From assembly GCA_003164045.1 (NCBI GenBank), contig PLRU01000090.1, positions 49,532 through 113,531 of the forward strand: a stretch of DNA of 64,000 bases. The letters are read 5' to 3'. The notes below the pieces were generated by a model, which did not search any database, was not told the origin of the DNA, and worked only from the letters and a program-made list of their open reading frames with translations. Below are positions 19,090 through 26,719 of the stretch, in pieces. The position numbers and the translations under genes were made by a program. The DNA comes from Candidatus Lustribacter telmatis (GTDB lineage: Bacteria; Vulcanimicrobiota; Vulcanimicrobiia; Vulcanimicrobiales; Vulcanimicrobiaceae). The number at the start of each line of letters is the position of its first letter. The first letter of the stretch is position 1.

Positions 19090-19956
19090 ATGAGCACCGA
19101 GACTTCTCCCATTTCCGTTGTGCCGACCCAGGTGACCCTCGAGGGCGGCGGCTTTCAGATTCGCCGGGCCTTTCCGGTCGCCGGCCTCTCCTACTTCGAC
19201 CCGATTCTCTTGATCGACGAGATGGGTCCGGTCACGTATGGGCCGGGCGAAGCGATCGGCGCGCCGGATCATCCGCATCGCGGCTTCGAAACGGTCACGT
19301 ACATCATCGACGGCGCGATGGAGCATGAGGATTCGCACGGACACCGCGGCGCGCTGCGTCCCGGTGACGTGCAGTGGATGACCGCCGGCGCCGGCGTGAT
19401 CCACTCGGAGATGCCCGCAGCCGACATTTTGCGCGACGGCGGGCGCATGCACGGTTTCCAGATTTGGGTCAATCTGCCGAAGACGCAGAAACTCGCGCCG
19501 CCCCGGTATCAAGAATACGCAAGCGCAAGCCTGCCGGTCGTCACGGGACCCGGAACCTGGGCGCGTGTGATTGCAGGCGAACTCGACGGCAAGCGTTCCC
19601 CGATCGAAACGACGGTTCCGACGACGATGGTGCATCTGAAGCTCGAGGCAAACGCGCGCTTGGCGATTCCCGTCGCCGCGGGTTCTAACGCGATCGTCCA
19701 CACGATCGACGGTGACGGCCGCGTGCAAGAGACACCGCTGGGCGACCACCGCGTCGCGCTGATCCCGAACTCACCGGCAACGCTCGATATCGTTGCCGGC
19801 CCGAACGGGTTCGAAGCGCTCGTGCTCGCCGGGATGCCGCTAAACGAGCCGGTGGCACGCTACGGACCGTTCGTGATGAACACGAAGGCAGAGATCGAGC
19901 AGGCGTTCCGCGACTACCAGGCCGGACGCTTCGGCGAGATCGCGCGAACCAACTAG
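19090..19956 (+). CDS. Pirin-family bicupin protein
   Basis: The 288-residue protein shows the pirin N-terminal cupin: FPVAGLSYFDPILLIDEMGP, then the metal-binding APDHPHRGFETVTYIIDGAMEHEDSHGH, then GDVQWMTAGAGVIHSEMP. Pirins bind Fe(II); some act as quercetinases and others as redox-dependent regulators. The C-terminal cupin (VHLKLEANARLAIPVAAGSNAIVHTIDGDG) is weaker, as is usual. The ATG at 19090 is chosen (AAGG five bases before); an in-frame ATG four codons upstream is possible. The gene is followed after 39 bases by the Rieske oxygenase gene on the same strand, so the two may be cotranscribed. Confidence 0.9.
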   Translation: MSTETSPISVVPTQVTLEGGGFQIRRAFPVAGLSYFDPILLIDEMGPVTYGPGEAIGAPDHPHRGFETVTYIIDGAMEHEDSHGHRGALRPGDVQWMTAGAGVIHSEMPAADILRDGGRMHGFQIWVNLPKTQKLAPPRYQEYASASLPVVTGPGTWARVIAGELDGKRSPIETTVPTTMVHLKLEANARLAIPVAAGSNAIVHTIDGDGRVQETPLGDHRVALIPNSPATLDIVAGPNGFEALVLAGMPLNEPVARYGPFVMNTKAEIEQAFRDYQAGRFGEIARTN

Positions 19957-19995
19957 AGGGGCGTAACCCTCCGTGCGGAAGGGCGAAAAACCCTG

Positions 19996-21102
19996 ATGCA
20001 AACCCATGAAAAGCCATCTCAGAGCAACGATGAAACCGGTTCGTCGGCGGTAGCGCCGACCGGGAAATTTCTGCGCAACACGTGGTACCCGATCTTGTGG
20101 TCATCGGATCTCGCCGCCGATCAGTTGATCGGGCGCACGGTGTTGGAAGAGCCGATCGTTTTTTTCCGCAAGGACGACGGTGCGCCGGCGGCGATCGCCG
20201 ACATGTGCCCGCACCGCTTCGCGCCGCTGCATCTTGGGAAGCGGAAACCGGGCGACCGCATCCGCTGCCTTTATCACGGGCTCGAATTCGATGCGACCGG
20301 TGCGTGCGCGTTCAATCCGCACGGCGACGGCCGGATCCCGCACAACTCGACCGTCGCAAGTTATCCCATGATCGAGAAACACAAGATTCTGTGGTTGTGG
20401 ATGGGGCACCGCACGCCCGATCCGGCGCTGATCCCCGATTTCAGCATCTTCGATACCGACGATGCGGGTGCGCTGACCAAGTTCGATTACATCACGATTG
20501 CCGCGAACTACGAGCTGGTCACCGACAACCTCATGGATCTCAGCCACACGGCGTTTTTGCATGAAGGTTTGCTCGGCACGGAATTTAGCGTGCGCGGCGA
20601 GTTGACGGTGACCCAAGACGGCAACGCGGTGATCGTTTCGCGCTACAACCGCAACACGCCGGTCGCCAAAGTGCACGACTTGATCTTCCGCCAAGACGGC
20701 CAGCCATGCGACACCTGGGATTCGATCCGCTGGGATGCTCCGGGCTGTTTCGTCCTCGACGTCGGCGTTCACGCCCCAGGCGCAACCAAGGCTGAGGGGA
20801 GCGGGCTCTACGCGGTGCACTTGCTCACGCCGGAGACGGCGACCTCGACGCACTATAACTTCTCCGCCGTACGGCAAGGCATGGCGAACGGACAGAAGCC
20901 GAGCCCCGAGATCAGCAAACAGATCGGCGACATGCGCCGTGACATCTTCCTCAATCAAGACGCGATGATCATCGAAGCGCAGCAAGAAAACATCCGGCGC
21001 TTTCCGGAGCGCACCAAACGTCCGGCGCTGTTCTCAACCGACGCCGGACCCGCCCGGCAACGGCGAGTCCTGAACGCGCTCTTGGCGGCCGACGCCGACT
21101 GA
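19996..21102 (+). CDS. Rieske-type aromatic-ring oxygenase, vanillate demethylase-like alpha subunit
   Basis: The 368-residue protein has an N-terminal Rieske [2Fe-2S] domain with Cys71-x-His73 (CPHR) and Cys91-x2-His94 (CLYHGL). A catalytic domain follows with the mononuclear iron signature VTDNLMDLSHTAFLHE (His184, His189). This arrangement and length match VanA-type oxygenases, which hydroxylate or demethylate aromatic acids with electrons from a reductase. No reductase gene is adjacent; it must be supplied from elsewhere. Its end overlaps antisense with the small minus-strand ORF at 21034-21258. With the nearby gentisate dioxygenase-like gene, it suggests aromatic acid catabolism. Confidence 0.92.
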   Translation: MQTHEKPSQSNDETGSSAVAPTGKFLRNTWYPILWSSDLAADQLIGRTVLEEPIVFFRKDDGAPAAIADMCPHRFAPLHLGKRKPGDRIRCLYHGLEFDATGACAFNPHGDGRIPHNSTVASYPMIEKHKILWLWMGHRTPDPALIPDFSIFDTDDAGALTKFDYITIAANYELVTDNLMDLSHTAFLHEGLLGTEFSVRGELTVTQDGNAVIVSRYNRNTPVAKVHDLIFRQDGQPCDTWDSIRWDAPGCFVLDVGVHAPGATKAEGSGLYAVHLLTPETATSTHYNFSAVRQGMANGQKPSPEISKQIGDMRRDIFLNQDAMIIEAQQENIRRFPERTKRPALFSTDAGPARQRRVLNALLAADAD

Positions 21103-21258
21103 GTGTAGGCGCTCGGAACGGCTGAGATCGCGCGAAATCGTCTGACAATCGGCGCATTGCGGGAGCATCGTGCTGCGGTATGCGGTCGTGGCGAGTTGCG
21201 TTCCGAGTGCGGCCACGATGGCGAGTGCTAAGATCATCGATGCAAAGAAGTTGAACAT
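21034..21258 (-). CDS. Small membrane-anchored peptide with CxxC motif
   Basis: The 74-residue ORF starts MFNFFASMILALAIVAALGTQ, a single N-terminal membrane segment or signal anchor, then LPQCADCQTISRDL. GGGAG lies six bases before the ATG. Upstream is a copy of the AATTCTnTAGT motif also found before the pentapeptide protein and blaI-like genes, which is the best sign it is real. The last 23 codons run antisense to the Rieske oxygenase end, so the true C-terminus is uncertain. The CADC motif recalls the CIGC motifs of its two neighbours. Function unknown. Confidence 0.5.
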   Translation of the reverse strand: MFNFFASMILALAIVAALGTQLATTAYRSTMLPQCADCQTISRDLSRSERLHSVGVGRQERVQDSPLPGGSGVG

Positions 21259-21275
21259 GTCAGTCTCCCTATGAG

Positions 21276-21289
21276 CTACTAGAGAATTA
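21276..21289 (-). promoter_or_regulatory. Shared AATTCTnTAGT motif, copy 1
   Basis: On the minus strand this reads TAATTCTCTAGTAG, 17 bases before the ATG of the small CxxC peptide. It matches the copy before the pentapeptide gene at 13 of 14 positions. It may be a BlaI-family operator or a shared -10 region. Confidence 0.5.
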
Positions 21290-21310
21290 ATATCTAGCGG
21301 TGCGAAAAAG

Positions 21311-22006
21311 TTACGGGAGCAGCGCGCCGTCGAATGCGTTGCGGCCGTAGCGGCGGAGTTCGTCTGCCGTTACCGGACGGCAGCTGCGGTCGATGTGTTC
21401 GCACCAGCGCACGTTGCGGAAGTCGGCCCCGTTTACGCGTGCGCCGGAGAAGTTTGCACAGCGTTTGTCGTCGTTGTCGCCGCACAGTGCCGCGCCGTTG
21501 AGGTTGGCGTTTTCCAGATTCGCATCGCGGAAATCGGCTCCGGGCAATGAAGCACCGTGCATATCGACGCCGTGCATATCCGCATGCTTGAAATCGCAGC
21601 CGATACATTGGGCCAGAAGCGCGTGGGTATCGACTTTGGCAAACGACATGCGGCCGAGCTCGGCTCCGGTAAGGTGGACGCCGCTTACTCGCGCGGTGCT
21701 GAGCGTTGCGTCGCCGAAATCGGCGCCGGTGAAGTTCGCACCGCGCAGGTCGGCGCCGTCGAGGTGCGCGCCGCTCAGGTCGACGCCGATGAACTTGGCA
21801 TCGCGCAGATCGGCGTCGCGCAAGTTTGCGTTTTGCATATCGGCGCCGATGTAGGTAACCCCGTGCAAATCACGGCCGTGCAGATCCACGCCGCGCATGC
21901 TGCAGCCGATACATTGTGCGCCGAGAGTAACGTTGTCGGCTCCCGCGGGCGTTGCGGTGAAGAGGAGCGCCAGCGCGGCGTACGCGGAGATCGATCGTAA
22001 GAGCAT
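21311..22006 (-). CDS. Secreted pentapeptide-repeat protein with CIGC motifs
   Basis: The 231-residue protein starts MLLRSISAYAALALLFTATPAGAD, a clear signal peptide. I prefer this start because the longer ORF start overlaps the upstream gene and skips the promoter-like region. About 25 A(D/N)LxG-type pentapeptides follow (DLSGAHLDGADLRGANFTGA), expected to fold as a right-handed beta-helix in the cell envelope. The motif LGAQCIGC opens the first block and LLAQCIGC the second; two further Cys pairs occur (CGDNDDKRC, CEHIDRSC). There is no CxxCH, so haem binding is not indicated. The gene lies 53 bases downstream of the BlaR-like gene, which ends in the same repeat type. Redox or metal sensing is possible but unproven. 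Confidence 0.85.
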   Translation of the reverse strand: MLLRSISAYAALALLFTATPAGADNVTLGAQCIGCSMRGVDLHGRDLHGVTYIGADMQNANLRDADLRDAKFIGVDLSGAHLDGADLRGANFTGADFGDATLSTARVSGVHLTGAELGRMSFAKVDTHALLAQCIGCDFKHADMHGVDMHGASLPGADFRDANLENANLNGAALCGDNDDKRCANFSGARVNGADFRNVRWCEHIDRSCRPVTADELRRYGRNAFDGALLP

Positions 22007-22017
22007 GGTGCATTTAC

Positions 22018-22032
22018 CTACTATAGAATTAG
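22018..22032 (-). promoter_or_regulatory. Shared AATTCTnTAGT motif, copy 2
   Basis: On the minus strand this reads CTAATTCTATAGTAG, 11 bases before the pentapeptide-protein ATG. It includes a good -10 hexamer (TATAGT). It lies in the gap between the BlaR-like gene and the pentapeptide gene, which suggests the latter has its own regulated promoter. Confidence 0.55.
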
Positions 22033-22059
22033 TTGCAAGGGGCAAAGAAACGGAAGCGC

Positions 22060-23775
22060 TCATGGGAGCGAGCTTCCGATAAGCTGGATGCCGGATTCGT
22101 TCGCGCCGGTGAGCGAGGCGTGACCGAGATCGACACCCGTTAGCGTGGCGTTGCTTAAGTTTGCGCCGTCGAGGATGGCGTGGCTGAAATCGACGCCGGT
22201 GAGCTTCGCTAGGCGGAAGTTCGCATTCCTGAGAATCGCGTGACTGAAATCCACCCCTTGAATCGTCGAGTGCGCAAAGTTCGCGCCGGCGAGGTTCGCC
22301 CCGGTGAAGTCATCGCCAACCATCGAGAGGTTGCTCAGGTTGATGCCGCTCAAGTTGCGGCCGGAAAAATCGCAGCCGATGCAGTGCCGCACGAGATCGC
22401 GCGTCACCGGGCCGCTCGTGTCGGCCGCAATGACGACGCCGCGCCGGTTCAGCGCGTCGCCGAGTTTTTTCTGAACGTCAGCGGCGATTTTCTGCCCCAT
22501 GTTTTCCGCGTCGTTCGTGTCGACATTCGGATCCACGTCGGCGACGCGCACCGGCGCCGGCGGCGGGACGGGCTTCGCCGCAACCGAGGGCACGGGCGCC
22601 GGCGCCGGCTTCACGACCACATGTGGCGCGGCACTCGGGGCCGGCGCGGACGTCGCGACCTCGTCGATGGATTCCATGGGTTCTACCGCAGGTTGTGCCG
22701 TGTTGCTTTGTGCGAGCAAGATCGGCGGCGCGCTTGCAGCGAGCCCGGCAACGCCGGTGGCCGCAAGAATCGCAATGGTGAACGCCGCCGCGCCGACGTG
22801 ACGCCGGCCGACCGGGCTCTCGTCGAGCAGGCGCTCGATGCGCACGGAAATCTGTTTGCGCGTCAACATCGCGCCGGGCGCAACGACGACGTGTTCGGGC
22901 ATGCGCATCTCTTGCGCCATCCGCCACAGCGTCGATGCGTACCGCTTGGCATCATGCGTGCGCGCAACGACGGCTTCGTCGGCAGCGACTTCGCGTTCGA
23001 GCGCGATGCGCCGGCCGAGAATCCACACCAGCGGGTTGAACCAGAAGAGGCGTTCGGTCGCGCGTTGCGCGAGGTTCGACCAATCGTCGTAGCGCGCAAG
23101 GTGTGCGTACTCGTGCATGATCAGCGGCTCGATGGACGTGAGCCCGTCGGCGGTCGCCATGTCGGTCGGCAAAAGAATGACGGGGCGCCGGAAGCCGACG
23201 GCGATCGGCGTTTCCGTTTCGTACGAGAGGCGCAAGTAGATCTCGCGCCCGGCGGTTGTGGTGAGCCACGGCAGCTCGGTCGCGAGCGTGCCGTCGAGCG
23301 GGCTCGAGCGCGCTTTGAGGCCGCGCACGCGGACGAGGCTGCGGCCGAGGCCGATGAGGCCGATCAGCGCGCCGAGCACCCAGACGCCGACGATGGAGCG
23401 CGCGACAATGGGTGCGAGATCGGGCGGTCCAGGAACGTGCAGAAGGGCCGTGCGCGCCGGTGCCGGACCGGCATCCTCAGATGCGCCGCCGGCGGGAGAG
23501 CCGCCGGCGGCCGTCACGTGCGCCGCAGGTCCGTTCGGCATCGGCTGCATGTCTTCGGCCGCGCCGGCTAAGGTGCCGCGCACGAGCATCACGGCCAGGA
23601 TCGCCACCGGCGCGAAGCCGGCGGCAACGAGGGCGATCGACCACAGCGCCTGCCGCGTCGCGCCGGCCGGCCGGGCGAAGGCGATCAAGCCGGCGACCAG
23701 AGCGCCCAGCACGACGGAGAGCAGCAAGCTGGCAACGAGCGCCCATATCGCCGCGGAGACGATCGTGCCGATCAT
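22060..23775 (-). CDS. BlaR1/MecR1-type M56 metalloprotease with C-terminal pentapeptide-repeat domain
   Basis: This 571-residue membrane protein has several N-terminal membrane helices and an M56 zinc-protease core with HEYAH at 221-225 and downstream LEREVAADE. Another membrane helix follows (about 328-348), then a long Pro/Ala linker and an extracytoplasmic domain. In BlaR1 that domain is a penicillin-binding sensor; here it is CIGC (465-468) followed by about 20 pentapeptides (DFSGRNLSGINL...). The blaI-like gene overlaps its start (ATGA), as in classical pairs where the protease cleaves the repressor after signal binding. The inferred role is a transmembrane sensor whose ligand is not a beta-lactam or is unknown. 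Confidence 0.88.
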   Translation of the reverse strand: MIGTIVSAAIWALVASLLLSVVLGALVAGLIAFARPAGATRQALWSIALVAAGFAPVAILAVMLVRGTLAGAAEDMQPMPNGPAAHVTAAGGSPAGGASEDAGPAPARTALLHVPGPPDLAPIVARSIVGVWVLGALIGLIGLGRSLVRVRGLKARSSPLDGTLATELPWLTTTAGREIYLRLSYETETPIAVGFRRPVILLPTDMATADGLTSIEPLIMHEYAHLARYDDWSNLAQRATERLFWFNPLVWILGRRIALEREVAADEAVVARTHDAKRYASTLWRMAQEMRMPEHVVVAPGAMLTRKQISVRIERLLDESPVGRRHVGAAAFTIAILAATGVAGLAASAPPILLAQSNTAQPAVEPMESIDEVATSAPAPSAAPHVVVKPAPAPVPSVAAKPVPPPAPVRVADVDPNVDTNDAENMGQKIAADVQKKLGDALNRRGVVIAADTSGPVTRDLVRHCIGCDFSGRNLSGINLSNLSMVGDDFTGANLAGANFAHSTIQGVDFSHAILRNANFRLAKLTGVDFSHAILDGANLSNATLTGVDLGHASLTGANESGIQLIGSSLP

Positions 23776-24155
23776 GCCGGACCCGCCTTCCGATCGATCA
23801 GCTCGCGCAGGCGAGCCAATTCGGCATCGTCGACCGATTCGGATTCGAGCAGGTTGAGCACGAGCTCGCGGGGCGAGCCGCCGAAGAACCGGGCCACGAC
23901 GTGGTTGACCACGTCGCGCTGGGCCTCGTCACGCCCGACGTTTGCGCGGTAAATGAACGCCCGTCCGGATGCTTTATGGGCCAGGTACCCCTTCTGTTCG
24001 AGGATGCGTAACGTAGTCAGGACGGTGTTGTAGGCAAGTGGCGGATCACCGACCCGCTCCAGCACTTCGGCAACGGAGAGCGGCCCGTTGGTCCACACGA
24101 TGTCCATCAGGCGGTACTCGGCTTCGGTCAGCGTGGGCGTCTTTTTGCGGGCCAT
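23772..24155 (-). CDS. BlaI/MecI/CopY-family transcriptional repressor
   Basis: The 127-residue winged-helix protein starts MARKKTPTLTEAEYRLMDIVW. It continues LSVAEVLERVGDPPLAYNTVLTTLRILEQKGYLAHKASGRAFIYRA, the characteristic recognition helix and wing of the BlaI family. The C-terminal half (VVNHVVARFFGGSPRELVLNLLE) is the dimerisation part. An upstream Met (MYRRRMARKK) is an alternative start. It overlaps the protease gene and probably represses its own operon by binding the motif at 24189-24203; BlaI-type repressors are inactivated by proteolysis triggered by the partner protease. Confidence 0.92.
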   Translation of the reverse strand: MARKKTPTLTEAEYRLMDIVWTNGPLSVAEVLERVGDPPLAYNTVLTTLRILEQKGYLAHKASGRAFIYRANVGRDEAQRDVVNHVVARFFGGSPRELVLNLLESESVDDAELARLRELIDRKAGPA

Positions 24156-24188
24156 GCGGCGACGATACATCAGCTCGGGCAGGGCTGT

Positions 24189-24203
24189 CAACTAAAGAAT
24201 ACG
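24189..24203 (-). promoter_or_regulatory. Shared motif copy 3, adjoining a TTGACA box upstream of the blaI-like gene
   Basis: On the minus strand this reads CGTATTCTTTAGTTG, running into a perfect -35 hexamer (TTTAGTTGACA). It shares ATTCTnTAGT with the copies before the pentapeptide and CxxC-peptide genes. It sits in the 134-bp divergent gap to the gentisate dioxygenase-like gene and could affect both. Confidence 0.5.
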
Positions 24204-24289
24204 TTTTAATCCCAAAAGCCCCGGAAACCCAGGGCGCTGTGGGGAAGGTCCTGGTTACCGACACCGCCCGCAAGCACCGGAGATCGCCC

Positions 24290-25243
24290 ATGACCGTCGC
24301 CCCGCAAAAGGACAGCCTCGACCAACTCTTCGAGGAGGCCGTGGTCGAGCACGCCGAGCCCCTATGGCCGTTGCTGAGCGCGGTGTCGCCGCCGTTTCCG
24401 GTGGCTAAAGCTGCGCCGTACGTGTGGGACTACGAAAAGCTGCGTCCGTTCTGCGAGCGCGCCGCGCGTCTGGTCGGCACCGACCTCGCCGAACGCCGCG
24501 TGTTCATGCTCATCAATCCGAAGCTCAAAGCGCCCTACACGACGGATACGCTCTATGCCGGACTGCAGACGATTCTGCCCGGTGAGACGGCGCGCGCGCA
24601 CCGGCATTCGCCGTTTGCGCTGCGCTTCATCATCGAGGGCGAGCGCGGATTTACCGCGGTCGAAGGCGAGAAGGTGATGATGCAACGCGGCGACATGGTG
24701 CTTACGCCGTCATGGGAATGGCACGATCACGGCAACGAGGGCGACCGTCCGATGATCTGGCTCGACGGTCTCGATCTGCCGCTATGGCAAGTGCTGCCGA
24801 GTAATTTCACGGAGCACTACGCCAACGCGCGCTATCCCTCGGAGTTGCTCAACACCGCATCAAATCGCCGTTACCCGTGGGCCGAGATGCAAGCGAAACT
24901 CGATGCCGCGCCGGGTGCGGTCGCCGAAGAGCGCTATCGCATGCGCGCGAACGGCGGCGAGATCAGCGCGACGATCGGCGCGTCGGCGTTCCGCTTCGAT
25001 AAAGGCGCGAAGTCCGCACCGCTGCGCGAAACGGCGAGCGCCGTGATGCACGTGTATGAAGGCAGCGGTCAAACGCGCGTCGGCGACACCGTGCTGACGT
25101 GGAAACAAGGCGACACGTTTGCGCTGCCGGCGTGGCAGAAGATCGTCCACGAAAACACCGGCGCCGGACGCGCCTATTTGTTCCGCTTCGACGATCGGCC
25201 CTTGATGTCGGCGCTGGCGGCGCTGCGGACGGACGCGGGCTAG
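24290..25243 (+). CDS. Gentisate 1,2-dioxygenase-like bicupin
   Basis: The 317-residue protein has two cupin domains. The first contains the metal site (TARAHRHSPFALRFIIEGE ... GDMVLTPSWEWHDHGNEG); the second is HVYEGSGQTRVGDTVLTWKQGD. The order and sequence follow gentisate 1,2-dioxygenases, Fe(II) enzymes that open the ring of 2,5-dihydroxybenzoate to maleylpyruvate; salicylate or 1-hydroxy-2-naphthoate dioxygenases are alternatives. ATG at 24290 is preferred since the longer ORF overlaps the blaI-like gene. No maleylpyruvate isomerase or hydrolase gene is next to it. It converges on the first Liv operon with a 4-base overlap. Confidence 0.88.
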   Translation: MTVAPQKDSLDQLFEEAVVEHAEPLWPLLSAVSPPFPVAKAAPYVWDYEKLRPFCERAARLVGTDLAERRVFMLINPKLKAPYTTDTLYAGLQTILPGETARAHRHSPFALRFIIEGERGFTAVEGEKVMMQRGDMVLTPSWEWHDHGNEGDRPMIWLDGLDLPLWQVLPSNFTEHYANARYPSELLNTASNRRYPWAEMQAKLDAAPGAVAEERYRMRANGGEISATIGASAFRFDKGAKSAPLRETASAVMHVYEGSGQTRVGDTVLTWKQGDTFALPAWQKIVHENTGAGRAYLFRFDDRPLMSALAALRTDAG

Positions 25244-25956
25244 GCCGGAACGTCAGTCAGACCCATGAGCGTGCGGATGCGGTCGGTGTCCTCACGCAGG
25301 CTATGGGCATCGCCTGCGTACACGATACGGCCGCCATCCATCACGTAGGCACGATCGGCGAATTTGAGTGCGAGCAGCGCGTTCTGTTCGACCAGCAGAA
25401 TCGAAACGCCGCGCGCCTTCATCTCGGCGAGAATCCGATACACGTCCTCGACGATCATCGGGGCCAAGCCCTGCGACGGCTCATCGACGAGCAATAAGGT
25501 TGGATTGGTCGCGAGTGCGCGGCCGATCGAGAGCATCTCTTGCTCGCCGCCGGACAAGCGGCCGGCCTTGCGCGAACGTAATTCACCGAGTTTGGGAAGC
25601 TGCTCGATGACCCGTGCGATCGACCATTCACCCGGACGGCCGTTTTCCGCCAACTGCAGGTTTTCGAGCGTCGTTAGATCCCGGAACATGCGGCGGCCCT
25701 CTGGGACGTAGCCGATGCCGAGGCGCGCAACCCGGTAGGCCGGCCAGCCCGTAATGTCTTTGCCTTCGTAGGCAACAGCGCCCGACCGCAGACGCATCAG
25801 GCCGAGGATGCAACGCATGGTCGTCGTTTTTCCGGCACCGTTGAGGCCGAGCAGCGCAACGATCTCGCCCTTGCCGACCGTCAGTGACACGTCGTGCAAG
25901 ATGTGGCTCTTGCCGTAGTAGGCGTTGAGTGCTTCGAGCCGCAGAAGCTCAGACAT
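25240..25956 (-). CDS. livF: Branched-chain amino acid/amide ABC transporter ATP-binding protein (LivF type), system 1
   Basis: The 238-residue ATPase (start MSELLRLEALNAYYGKSHIL) has Walker A GLNGAGKTTT, the signature LSGGEQEMLSIGRAL and Walker B LLLVDEPSQGLAP, with the LivF-typical GYVPEGRRMF. It energises uptake through the LivHM permease. The start I chose overlaps the end of livG by eight bases; the ORF track extends 15 codons further upstream without support. Gene order from the promoter is livK, livH, livM, livG, livF. Substrates of this large family range from Leu/Ile/Val to urea, amides and aromatic acids. Confidence 0.93.
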   Translation of the reverse strand: MSELLRLEALNAYYGKSHILHDVSLTVGKGEIVALLGLNGAGKTTTMRCILGLMRLRSGAVAYEGKDITGWPAYRVARLGIGYVPEGRRMFRDLTTLENLQLAENGRPGEWSIARVIEQLPKLGELRSRKAGRLSGGEQEMLSIGRALATNPTLLLVDEPSQGLAPMIVEDVYRILAEMKARGVSILLVEQNALLALKFADRAYVMDGGRIVYAGDAHSLREDTDRIRTLMGLTDVPA

Positions 25957-26719
25957 GGTCGATGACCTCTTTGCCGAGATATGCGTCGCGAACCGCCTCA
26001 TCGGCAGCGATTTCGGCCGGCGTGCCCTCCGCGAGCAGCCGGCCGCGGTCGAGGACGGTGATGCGATGTGCCAGCGACAGCACGACGCGCATGTTGTGTT
26101 CGACGAACACGACGGTGAGCCCGAGCCGCTCGTGCAGGTCGCGGATGACGGCGATGACGCGATCGGTCTCGGCTTCGGCTAAGCCCGCCATCGGCTCATC
26201 GAGGAGGACGAGCTTCGGTTCGGTCGACAGACTCATCGCGATTTCGACCAGCCGTTGGCTACCGTGTGAGAGTTCGCTCACCGTGCGCGACTTCGCCGCC
26301 GCGAGGCCCACGAATCCGAGCAATTCGTCGACCCGGGCGTCGATTTCGCCGCGCGCTTTCGCGCTGGGCGAATTTAGGCGAAATGCAACGCCGCGTTTCG
26401 CTTGCGTGCCGATCAGCAGATTTTCATAAACGCTCAGCTCGGGGAAGATGCTGGGCGTTTGAAACGTGCGGCTCATGCCGCGCTTGATGCGGCGCCAATT
26501 TGTCTCGTTCGTGATATCGACGCCGTCGAACCAAACCGTCCCGGAGTCGGGAAAGAAAAACCCGGAAAGCGTATTGAAGAAGGTCGTCTTGCCGGCCCCG
26601 TTCGGGCCGATAACGGCGTGGATCGAGCCGCTCGCGACCTCGATCGATACGCGGTCGACGGCTTGAACGCCGCCGAATTTCTTCGACACGGCGTCGGCGA
26701 TGAGGAGCGCGTCGCTCAT
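25949..26719 (-). CDS. livG: Branched-chain amino acid/amide ABC transporter ATP-binding protein (LivG type), system 1
   Basis: The 256-residue ATPase starts MSDALLIADAVSKKFGGVQAVDRV. It has Walker A GPNGAGKTTFFN, the signature ELSHGSQRLVEIAMSL, Walker B LVLLDEPMAGL and the LivG C-terminal tail (GRLLAEGTPAEIAADEAVRDAYLG). Its start overlaps the livM stop (ATGA), so the two subunits are translated in step. Confidence 0.94.
   Translation of the reverse strand: MSDALLIADAVSKKFGGVQAVDRVSIEVASGSIHAVIGPNGAGKTTFFNTLSGFFFPDSGTVWFDGVDITNETNWRRIKRGMSRTFQTPSIFPELSVYENLLIGTQAKRGVAFRLNSPSAKARGEIDARVDELLGFVGLAAAKSRTVSELSHGSQRLVEIAMSLSTEPKLVLLDEPMAGLAEAETDRVIAVIRDLHERLGLTVVFVEHNMRVVLSLAHRITVLDRGRLLAEGTPAEIAADEAVRDAYLGKEVIDHV

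Noticed and set aside
21311-23775. CIGC motifs as haem c attachment sites
   Set aside because: Haem c needs CxxCH; here the residue after the second Cys is Asp or Ser.
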